From S144-45 sp015494035 (GTDB taxonomy: Bacteria > Pseudomonadota > Gammaproteobacteria > Xanthomonadales > Marinicellaceae): a stretch of 5,846 nucleotides of DNA. The number at the start of each line of letters is the position of its first letter. Position 1 is the first letter of the stretch. The position numbers and the translations under genes are program-made. The notes beneath the pieces are model-generated. The model was given only the letters and a program-made list of their open reading frames with translations, was not told the origin of the DNA and did no database searches. Positions 1 to 5,846 of this stretch are shown here, one piece after another. The stretch covers positions 1 through 5,846 of the forward strand of contig JALUIX010000010.1 of NCBI GenBank assembly GCA_027057345.1, written 5' to 3'.

Positions 1-1334
1 TCGTCGCTTGTGTAGGCCAGCACCAGCACCCGAGGTTTTTCCGGGGCGCTGGATTGCAGCACGGCCTGCTGTTCGGGGCTCAGCCCGGCGCTGGCATCCA
101 CCAATAGCCAGTCGGCCTCGGTGACCTGGGTAACCGGCGTCAGGCCGCACAGTGCCAGCGCATTGTCCACTTGCGCTTTTATGTCCGGGGAACGGGTGAG
201 TAAGGCAATGCGGGCAGGTGGGCAGGCGCATGCGGGCTGTTTCGGGGGGTTGGCGCACAGCGGCAGGCGCACCGAAAAGCTAAACCGGCTGCCAACGCCG
301 GGGCTGCCTTGGGCCTGAATTTGGCCTTGCATTTTCTCCACCAGCTGGCGCGCAATGGCCAGGCCCAGGCCGGAGCCGCCGTATTTACGGCTGGTGGCAT
401 TATCGGCTTGCACAAAGGGTTCAAACAGCGTTTTGGCGTCGTCATTGCGAATGCCGATGCCGGTGTCTTCAACGCTGAAGCGCACGCGTTGTGGGTCGTC
501 CGGGTCGGCTTCTGCCCGCACCACAATGCGTCCCCGGCGGGTGAACTTGATGGCGTTGCTGAGCAGGTTGAAAAGAATCTGTTTCAGGCGCAGGGCATCG
601 CCGTGGCGGCAGGTGGACAGCGACGGGTCCAGGAGAAAATACAGGGCAATGCGGTTTTTGCGTGCCGGTGGGGCAAACAATTGCACCACCTCTTCCAGCA
701 GCAGCTGCAGGTCAAAATCGGCGGTTTCCAGTTGCAGCTTGCCGGCTTCGATTTTGGACAGGTCGAGAATATCATTGATGATACTTAACAGGTGTTCACC
801 GGACCGTTGTATGGCCTCGGCATAGAGTGTCTGTTCTTCGGACAGGTCGGAATCCAGCAGCAGTTCGGTCATGCCCAGCACGCCATTCATGGGCGTGCGC
901 ACTTCGTGCGAGACCCGGGCCAGAAAATCGCTCTTGGCCTGGCTGGCGGCATTGGCTTCCTTGGCCAGCCGTTGTACCTCGGAAAACAAGCGGGCGTTTT
1001 CCAGCGCCACGCTGGCCTGGGCGGCATAGGCCTGCAACAGGGCTTTGTGGCGGTCGGCAAAGGGCCGTTTCCGGCGCCGTAAACGCAGCAGGCCATGGGT
1101 GTGCGATGCACTGGAAAATGGCACAATCAGGCTGTGCTGGTCGTCCTGGCTGACTTGCAGCACCTGATTTTCGCTAGCGGCCATGGCCGGGTATATGCCT
1201 TGCAGGGCTTCCAGTTCCCCGGCCGTTGGCGTCAGTTCCGGGCTGGTGGCAACCGTGGGTTGGCCGCTTTCGGTGTCCCATAGCAGCAACAACACATCAT
1301 CGGCGCGCCCCCGCTGCCGAATCTGTTCCACCAC
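1..1334 (-). CDS. Hybrid sensor histidine kinase, catalytic half (GAF-like, HisKA, HATPase_c, start of degenerate receiver); C-terminus off the left edge
   Basis: Continuation of the propeller sensor across the N run, open for 444 codons with no stop. Counting from the gap, residues 1-125 look like most of a GAF domain (VVEQIRQRGRADDVLLLLWD, then QASVALENARLFSEVQRLA). HisKA follows: FLARVSHEVRTPMNGVLGMT, with the phospho-accepting His at 906-908, and later the usual NDILDLSKIEAGKL. HATPase_c has the N box LFNLLSNAIKF (Asn 555-557), the G1 box VEDTGIGI (Asp 465-467), the F box LFEPFVQAD and the G2 box GGSGLGLAIARQL (363-380 for its glycines). All key residues are present, so an active autokinase is expected. 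From about 213 to the edge lies receiver-like sequence (ARIALLTRSPDI; WLLVDAS) lacking the acidic pair usually found after its first strand. A further canonical receiver, HPt or DNA-binding domain may lie beyond the window. The frame differs from the upstream half only because the N run length is arbitrary. Confidence 0.9.
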   Translation of the reverse strand, partial: MVEQIRQRGRADDVLLLLWDTESGQPTVATSPELTPTAGELEALQGIYPAMAASENQVLQVSQDDQHSLIVPFSSASHTHGLLRLRRRKRPFADRHKALLQAYAAQASVALENARLFSEVQRLAKEANAASQAKSDFLARVSHEVRTPMNGVLGMTELLLDSDLSEEQTLYAEAIQRSGEHLLSIINDILDLSKIEAGKLQLETADFDLQLLLEEVVQLFAPPARKNRIALYFLLDPSLSTCRHGDALRLKQILFNLLSNAIKFTRRGRIVVRAEADPDDPQRVRFSVEDTGIGIRNDDAKTLFEPFVQADNATSRKYGGSGLGLAIARQLVEKMQGQIQAQGSPGVGSRFSFSVRLPLCANPPKQPACACPPARIALLTRSPDIKAQVDNALALCGLTPVTQVTEADWLLVDASAGLSPEQQAVLQSSAPEKPRVLVLAYTSD

Positions 1335-1344
1335 NNNNNNNNNN
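1335..1344. other. Assembly gap (10 N) inside the kinase gene
   Basis: Ten N split the kinase between its post-membrane linker (ending LTRSLVSTL) and the GAF-like domain (starting VVEQIRQ). The upstream frame leaves one base (G, position 1345 complement) before the gap, and the downstream frame starts cleanly at 1334, so the true missing length must be 2 modulo 3 (for example 20 or 23 nt), not 10. GAF-containing kinases commonly have roughly six to ten residues between these two motifs, so only a short stretch seems to be missing. The count of ten is probably a placeholder. A real frameshift cannot be excluded from sequence alone. Confidence 0.9.
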
Positions 1345-3952
1345 CCAGCGTGGAGACCAGAGAGCGTGTCAAAGCCAGTTGGTTTTCGGCAAATTCCCGC
1401 TTTTCTGCGGCGTGTCGCAGGGCGTAATCGCGGCTGATCTTGCGGCGCCAGAGCCAGGCAGCCAGCCCCAGCAGGGCCAGTATCAAAGTGGCATAAAGAA
1501 CAAAGGCGCCAGTGCTGAGCCAGGGTGGGGTCAGAACGGTCAGGGAAACGGTGACCGGATCCGATTCTTCGCCCCCGGGGCTTCTGCCCTTGATTTGCAC
1601 TTGGTATTGGCCCGGTGGCAATTGCATCAGGCTCAGCTGCGGTCCGTCGGCTCGCATCCATGGCTCCTCGGGGCGCAGCCGGTAAAAATACTGCGTGGCT
1701 TCGGGATTATTGAAAGCCAGCAAGGCGTATTCCAGCCGCAGCAGGCCATAATCGTAGGGCAGGGAAACGGGTTGATCTGGCGGCAAGGCCTGATCGCCGT
1801 GATAGATGCCCTGCACAATCAGAGGCGGGGCCCCAGTCGGCGCCGGCTGGTAGAGTGGATTGGGTGTGACCAGCCCCCATTTGGTGACAATCAGGGCCTG
1901 GCCCGAATCGGTCAGTTGCAGGTCGATAATTTCACGACTGGGCAGGCCTTCGGCTTCGGTGTAGAAGCGCCGCTGGCCGCTGGCCAGGTTGACCTGCAAC
2001 AGGCCAATATTGCTGCCCAGCCACAGGTTGCCGCGCTTGTCTTCCAGCACGTGGGTATAGAAAGCGCGCCCGATCACAGAATCAGTAGTGCTTTGAGAAC
2101 GGGCATGTGCGGGGTGGGTCAGCGGATTTTCCTCAGGCACCGCCTGCAACTGATCCGCCTGCCAGCGGTAGGCATTTAGCTGGCCATCAACCAGCCCCCA
2201 GACCCGGTTGCTGCCGGGGCGGAAGAAAAAATCCTGCAGGCTGGCCTGGCTACTCAACAGATCACGCAAGGACCCGTTGGTCGTGTCCAGTTCACGCAGA
2301 TGCGTGGGCGAGATCAACCACAGTCGGCCTTTATCGGCTGCCGAGGCGGTAAGAAAACGCTGTTCCCCTTCGCGTGGGTCAAAAACCACAGGCCGGTATG
2401 TCTGAATGCGAAAGGGGGATTGATCCAGTGCCACAAAGGCCGGATGCTCGGCGTCAAAAACGGTTAGCCACAGGCGCTGCCCCAGTTGCTGCAGGCTGGG
2501 GATGCGCCCCACCAATGGCTCGCTGGCCAAGTCCTTGGGTACGCTCAGGCGCCGCGAATGAAAGTCGATGCGCGGGTGAAACAGGTAAAGGCCGTCCAGG
2601 GAACCCAGCCACAGGTCGTCGCGTGTGTCGTAATACAGCGATATAGGGCGGGAAGGCACATCCGGGTTATCGAGGCTCTGCCGCATGAGGCGAAAACCGG
2701 AGTTGTCCAGCCTGACCTCGTCCAGACGCTGGCCTTTCACGTAGGCCAGCCAGAATCGCTGCCCGCCAGCGGGAGCCACGGCCTTGATATGATTGCCCGA
2801 CAGCCGGTCTTCTTCGGTAAAGGGCAGAAAATAGGCAAACTGGTTCCAGTTGTTGGCCAGTTTGAAAATGCCGTTGCTGTCAGTCAAGACCCAGGTGCCG
2901 CCTTCATGGTCCCGATACAGTGCCATGACCGTATCACGCAAGGGTAACAGCTGGCCAAATTCAAACAGCGACACAGGGGCAAGGCGCTGATGTTTCCAGT
3001 AATACAGGCCATTGGTGGTGCCGATCCAGATGCCGCCGTAACGGTCGCCCAGCAAGCTCATTAGCGATTGCGAATTGCCCGGGCTGCGTTCCATGTCCTT
3101 GCGTGAGAACAGCTGCACGAAGCGTTGCGTTTTTGGCTGGTATTCAAACAGGCCATCGTAGCCACCTGCCAGCACCCGGCCGTGGATCTGTTTGATGGTG
3201 TACAGGGGATTGCTGAAAGGGTCTTCGGCATCGGTGCGTAGGTCAAAGGCGCGGGTCTGGCCGCTTTGCAGCTCGTGGCGAATCACCTGCGAATCCAGTG
3301 TCACGGCCCACAGCACGTCATTTTCATCGATAAAGAAATCGAACAGCTGGTTACTGGGCAGCCACGAATCCGTATCAGCGGTTTTGGCCACAATGTGTTG
3401 CATGTGGCCGCTGCGCGGGTCCCAGATTGAAAAACCCTCACCATATTCCAGCATCCAGAGGCGCTGTTGCCGGTCCTGGGCAAAATGCCAGACGTCATCG
3501 CCCATAATGGCATCCGGTCGGCTGCCACGCACTCCCAGCAGGTGCATGCTATCGGTGGAAGGGTCAAATAATCCGACACCGGCATTGCTGAAGGCCAGCC
3601 ACAGTTTGCCATCCGGGGTAGGCCACAGCGTATTGAGGGTGTTAGTGGGAAAATCGTCGCCAGCCACATCACCGCGCTGGATGGCCTCAAAAGCCACACC
3701 GTTGTAGCGCACCAGGCCTTCTTCGGTGCTGATCCACAGCAGCTTGTCCGGGGTTTGTGCCATGCCGTTGGTGTTGGGCGAAGGCAGCCCTTCCTTGATG
3801 CCGAAATGGGTGCCGGGAATGTAAATGGCATCGGTGTTCGGTGTGGTAACCGTGGCAGAGTTGACCGCCGCAAGCCCCCCGCTGACGGGGGAAAAGCATA
3901 ATATCGCGCCGCACAGCAGCACCGGCAATGAAAGAAACAGGCGTGGTCGCAT
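1345..3952 (-). CDS. Hybrid sensor histidine kinase, N-terminal sensor half (two-component regulator propeller, Y_Y_Y, TM helix); interrupted by assembly gap
   Basis: Periplasmic sensor half of a membrane-bound hybrid histidine kinase, 869 residues up to the gap. Residues 1-29 form a signal peptide (MRPRLF, hydrophobic stretch, likely cleavage near GGLAA). Residues 50-700 hold about 14 propeller repeats: W-containing blade motifs such as LLWIS, KLWLAF, GIWIG, DLWLG and NLWLG lie at W73, 118, 166, 215, 309, 354, 401, 448, 495, 545, 585 and 644, with weaker blades near 261 and 687. That fits two seven-bladed Reg_prop propellers. A Y_Y_Y-type Ig-like domain follows (about 728-807: LLRLEYALLAFNNPE, YFYRL, LPPGQYQVQIKG), then a TM helix (817-835) and a basic, helical cytoplasmic linker. 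No HAMP is seen. This order matches HTCS-type sensors, which often detect saccharides; the ligand here is unknown. The ATG at 3952 is chosen because GGGGG (3959-3963) lies 6 nt upstream and the signal peptide begins there; a TTG at 3979 would add nine poor residues. The gene continues in the 1-1334 entry. Confidence 0.9.
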
Positions 3953-3958
3953 GCAATA

Positions 3959-3963
3959 CCCCC
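3959..3963 (-). promoter_or_regulatory. Ribosome binding site of the kinase gene
   Basis: On the minus strand GGGGG lies 6 nt before the ATG at 3952. It decides between this ATG and the upstream in-frame TTG at 3979, because the ATG also begins a normal signal peptide. Confidence 0.5.
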
Positions 3964-3978
3964 GTAATGAGCATTCCA

Positions 3979-4006
3979 ATCATAGAGCAAACTCGCGATT
4001 AGGCAA
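3979..4006 (-). promoter_or_regulatory. Candidate sigma70 promoter for the kinase gene
   Basis: Read on the minus strand: -35 TTGCCT (4001-4006), 16-nt spacer, -10 TATGAT (3979-3984). The -10 matches 5 of 6 and the -35 4 of 6 consensus bases. Transcription would start near 3972, giving a leader of about 20 nt that just includes the GGGGG ribosome binding site. This is a motif match only. Confidence 0.5.
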
Positions 4007-4077
4007 GCGATGGAGCCGATTACTCCAGTCACCGCGGGCGGTCACAGGAAAATACCGGCCAATCAAGGCAATACTGC

Positions 4078-4105
4078 TTGAAAGACTGTCACGCGGTACC
4101 ATAAT
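4078..4105 (+). promoter_or_regulatory. Candidate sigma70 promoter for the HPF/sigma-like gene
   Basis: -35 TTGAAA (4078-4083), 16-nt spacer, -10 CATAAT (4100-4105), each close to consensus (4/6 and 5/6). The start would be near 4112, leaving a leader of about 55 nt before the ATG at 4167. The -35 element is part of one copy of the TGAAAGACT direct repeat, so a regulator binding the repeat would compete with RNA polymerase. This is a motif match only. Confidence 0.55.
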
Positions 4106-4124
4106 AGAAATAGCCTGAAAGACT
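4079..4124 (+). repeat. Direct repeat TGAAAGACT (two 9-bp copies)
   Basis: TGAAAGACT occurs at 4079-4087 and again at 4116-4124, 37 nt start to start (about 3.5 helical turns). Both copies are preceded by C plus one variable base. The first covers most of the -35 hexamer and the second lies just after the predicted transcription start. The arrangement could be an operator pair, but two 9-mers may also be a chance event. Confidence 0.35.
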
Positions 4125-4157
4125 CGAAAACGCCCCTCATAAAACCATAACAACCCC

Positions 4158-4161
4158 GAGG
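4158..4161 (+). promoter_or_regulatory. Ribosome binding site before a tandem ATG-ATG start
   Basis: GAGG lies 5 nt before the ATG at 4167 and 8 nt before the adjacent ATG at 4170. The protein therefore begins Met-Met, and the second ATG has the more usual spacing. The choice changes the product by one residue. Confidence 0.55.
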
Positions 4162-4166
4162 CAAAC

Positions 4167-5339
4167 ATGATGCAGCATAAGAAAACCGCAAACGACTACC
4201 ACCTGGTGGTGACCTGGAAGAATTTTCTGGAAGAAGACAAAGCCAACGTGCTGGGTCTGGACAAAGACCTGCAAGCCCTGGCTGAAGACATCGCCCAGGA
4301 AGCCTTTAACGAAAAAATCGTGCCCCTGCTGAACCGCTATGCCGGTGGCCATCAGGCCCATTTGCACGTGCATATCGACCGTTATTCGCTGGAAGACGCC
4401 TATAGCGTGCGCACCCGCTTGCAACTGCCTGGCAAGGTGCTTTTTTCCCAGAATGATGACGCCGAGCTGGAAGTGGCCATTCTGGGCGCCTTGGATGATC
4501 TGGCCTGGGGCCTGGAACAGTACCTGGAACGCTTGCAGCGCAAGGCCGACAGCAAACGCCGCACGCGGGAAAACCGGCACAAGCTGGACAAACTGCACCG
4601 TGCCGCCAGTGAAAGCAGCACCCAGCAGAAGCAGGACTTTTTCAGCGCCGTGAACGCGCTGTTGCCGGAAGTACGCAAGTTCATCGAGCACGAAGTGAAT
4701 TACATGCGCTCCCAGGGCGACTTGCCATGGGACTTCCCGGAAGTGCAGGATGTGCTGGACGAAGTGCTGGTGCGGGCGTTTGAATCCGGCAACCGGCCAG
4801 CAGATTCACACAGCCTGAAAGAATGGCTGATCCAGCTTTCCATTGACGTGTTGGCGGAAGAATCAGCCAAGTTCAAGGCCGAAAGCCAGATGACGCCCAA
4901 AGAGAAATGGTACGACCCGCTGGATGAAATCACCGACGAGGAATTCTGGGAGTTTTACCAGCCCGATGATGGCAGACACGTGGAAGACATGGAGTCGGAT
5001 TACGAAACCGACCCGGAAAAATACGTGGAGAACATCAGCATGGCGCATTATTTCCAGGAAGTGCTGAAACAGCTTCCCGCCCGCTGGCGCCGCGCGCTGG
5101 AACTGGTTTACCAGAATCAGGTCAGCCCCGAGCAGGCCGCCCAGTGCCTGAAGGTCAGTCAGGATGAACTACAAGACATGCTGCAAAAGGCCATTGGTTT
5201 CCTGCGTGAAAAGCTTACCGAAGCCGGTTTCAACCCGGCCGAAGACGGCATGGTGGCCGAATACCTGACCCCGGAAGATTTTACCGACGAATACAAGCAG
5301 GAGGTGGAGACCGAACTGCGCCAGGCCCTGGGTTTGTAA
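4167..5339 (+). CDS. HPF/RaiA-like domain fused to sigma70-like regions 2 and 4 (putative regulator)
   Basis: A 390-residue soluble protein with no signal peptide or membrane segment. Residues 11-130 resemble the HPF/RaiA (S30AE) ribosome-hibernation fold: HLVVTWKNF, a long helix (31-57), the strand AHLHVHIDRY, the strand RTRLQLPGKVLFSQ, then the helix ELEVAILGALDDLAWGLEQY and a basic tail (124-139) as in true HPFs. Residues 157-236 resemble sigma70 region 2 (LLPEVRKFIEHEV, then DVLDEVLVRAFES and SLKEWLIQLSIDVLAEE). Residues 292-352 resemble region 4 (LPARWRRALELVYQNQVSPE, then a helix-turn-helix ending in GFLREKL). Between them, 249-289 holds 17 Asp/Glu in 41 residues. The family assignments come from pattern recognition, not a search. 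The HPF part suggests ribosome binding and the rest RNA polymerase or DNA contact; actual activity is unknown. It is transcribed away from the kinase and ends at a strong terminator, so it is probably monocistronic. It could instead be a sigma-like protein that has lost promoter recognition. Confidence 0.85.
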   Translation: MMQHKKTANDYHLVVTWKNFLEEDKANVLGLDKDLQALAEDIAQEAFNEKIVPLLNRYAGGHQAHLHVHIDRYSLEDAYSVRTRLQLPGKVLFSQNDDAELEVAILGALDDLAWGLEQYLERLQRKADSKRRTRENRHKLDKLHRAASESSTQQKQDFFSAVNALLPEVRKFIEHEVNYMRSQGDLPWDFPEVQDVLDEVLVRAFESGNRPADSHSLKEWLIQLSIDVLAEESAKFKAESQMTPKEKWYDPLDEITDEEFWEFYQPDDGRHVEDMESDYETDPEKYVENISMAHYFQEVLKQLPARWRRALELVYQNQVSPEQAAQCLKVSQDELQDMLQKAIGFLREKLTEAGFNPAEDGMVAEYLTPEDFTDEYKQEVETELRQALGL

Positions 5340-5372
5340 TTGGCATCTGACTGTTTATCATCCGGGAACATC

Positions 5373-5402
5373 AAAAAAGCGGCCCTCGACAGCCGCTTTT
5401 TT
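5373..5402 (+). terminator. Rho-independent terminator, probably bidirectional
   Basis: AAAAAAGCGGC (5373-5383) pairs perfectly with GCCGCTTTTTT (5392-5402) around an 8-nt loop. The GC core is 5 bp, extended by six A-T pairs. It lies 33 nt after the stop of the plus-strand gene and 10 nt after the stop of the converging minus-strand gene. Because the A and T tracts are symmetrical, a U-tract follows the stem in either direction. Confidence 0.9.
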
Positions 5403-5412
5403 ATTGGCAAGT

Positions 5413-5846
5413 TTATTTACCGGTTTTCTGGCGCACCTTGTCCACCAGTCGATCCAGAAAAGGTATGACCGCTTCGGTGGCTTTTTCAGTGGCATTCAGC
5501 GAGGTGTAGCTGAGGGTGTTGCCGTAGCCGGCCAGGGTTTCGCCACTACGCAGGTCATAGCCATCCACATCCAGCTGGGCGGTGTTGAGTGTGCTGCTGC
5601 GGCCGTAGTATTCCAGTTCCTGGCTGCCGGTGGGGTTGATGTTGGCAATCACCAGCGCCTGGCCACCGTGTTTCATGATGGCCTTGCGCAAGGTGGCCAG
5701 GTCTGCACCGTCGGCCAGCAGTTTGGGAAAACCGGGAATAAACTGCTCGTTGAGCACCTTGACGTTTTCGGCACGCATTTGTGATTCGATGGTTTTTTCA
5801 ATGGGATTGGCCACCGCCGGATCTCCAAACCCCAGCACCACCACGC
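5413..5846 (-). CDS. Uncharacterised protein, C-terminal 143-144 residues (N-terminus off the right edge)
   Basis: The reading frame is open to the right edge and ends at TAA (5413-5415), giving VRQKTGK at the C-terminus. Visible order: a hydrophobic strand and turn VVVLGFGDPAVANP, a helix IEKTIESQMRAENVKVLNEQ, a helix ATLRKAIMKHGG, a strand QALVIANINPTGS, then YYGRSSTLNTAQLDVDGYDL and SGETLAGYGNTLSYTSLNAT, and a final amphipathic helix AVIPFLDRLVDKVRQ. The layout (strand, helix, a 'GGQALVIANI' strand, then strands carrying a 'GRSSTLNTAQLDV' motif) recalls small alpha/beta domains of secreted proteins such as the TolB N-terminal/FlgO-like type, but I do not recognise the family. The first in-window GTG (5844) is probably internal, since the protein seems to continue upstream. 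It converges on the HPF/sigma-like gene and shares its terminator. Confidence 0.8.
   Translation of the reverse strand, partial: VVVLGFGDPAVANPIEKTIESQMRAENVKVLNEQFIPGFPKLLADGADLATLRKAIMKHGGQALVIANINPTGSQELEYYGRSSTLNTAQLDVDGYDLRSGETLAGYGNTLSYTSLNATEKATEAVIPFLDRLVDKVRQKTGK

Noticed and set aside
309..825. Plus-strand open frames of about 156-159 codons opposite the kinase core
   Set aside because: The minus strand here encodes the HisKA and HATPase boxes in one continuous frame; the plus frames have no domain and no convincing ribosome binding site.
1331..1352. CCAC and GTGG flanking the N run as a hairpin or overlap that caused the gap
   Set aside because: Four-base pairing is too short to mean anything, and the two flanks show no overlapping sequence.
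1226..2179. A 317-codon plus-strand open frame opposite the kinase sensor half
   Set aside because: It crosses the N run, has no recognisable domain, and lies opposite a frame with signal peptide, repeats and TM helix; it is a by-product of GC-rich coding on the other strand.
3911..3913. Possible lipobox cysteine (C14) in the kinase signal peptide
   Set aside because: The residue before the Cys is Leu, not Gly, Ala or Ser, and the hydrophobic region continues past it; an ordinary signal peptide, or one with the tail TM, fits better.
3301..4032. A second minus-strand frame of 243 codons overlapping the start of the kinase
   Set aside because: It is the same strand in another frame; its product is Cys/Arg/Pro-rich without repeats, while the chosen frame has the propeller motifs.
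4028..4097. GTCAC repeated three times (4028, 4041, 4088) and a small ACCGC-GG-GCGGT inverted repeat at 4031-4042
   Set aside because: The units are only five bases long and unevenly spaced; too weak to call an operator without conservation data.
4137..4691. A 184-codon minus-strand open frame opposite the HPF/sigma-like gene
   Set aside because: It would overlap the start and promoter-proximal part of a better supported gene and its translation shows only low-complexity hydrophobic and Gln-rich sequence.

Overview
The window reads as a piece of a draft genome from a Gram-negative bacterium, most likely a gammaproteobacterium. It is GC-rich, densely coded, has sigma70-type promoter matches, and encodes a periplasm-facing hybrid sensor kinase with a signal peptide. 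No rRNA, tRNA or marker gene is present, so the genus cannot be fixed. A run of ten N (1335-1344) marks an assembly gap.

Layout: (1) 3952 down to 1, minus strand: one very large hybrid sensor histidine kinase, cut by the gap and running off the left edge. Its N-terminal half (1345-3952) is a signal peptide, about 14 beta-propeller repeats, a Y_Y_Y-type Ig-like domain and a transmembrane helix. Its C-terminal half (1-1334) is a GAF-like domain, a HisKA/HATPase_c core with all the expected boxes, and the start of a degenerate receiver domain. The two halves sit in different frames as deposited because the N run is not the true gap length. (2) 3953-4166: a divergent intergenic region with one good promoter match in each direction and a 9-bp direct repeat overlapping the rightward promoter. 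(3) 4167-5339, plus strand: a 390-residue protein that appears to join an HPF/RaiA-like ribosome-binding domain to sigma70-like region 2 and region 4 modules, with a very acidic segment between the two sigma-like parts. (4) 5373-5402: a perfect 11-bp stem terminator, symmetrical enough to serve both flanking genes. (5) 5413-5846, minus strand: the C-terminal part of an unrecognised protein whose start lies beyond the right edge.

How they may work together (inference): the kinase would sense a periplasmic ligand through its paired propellers and pass phosphate to a receiver beyond the left edge or to a separate regulator. The divergent gene shares its control region and looks like a regulator that could touch both the ribosome and RNA polymerase. 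That domain pairing is the most unusual item here. No mobile elements, CRISPR arrays, structural RNAs or phage genes were seen.
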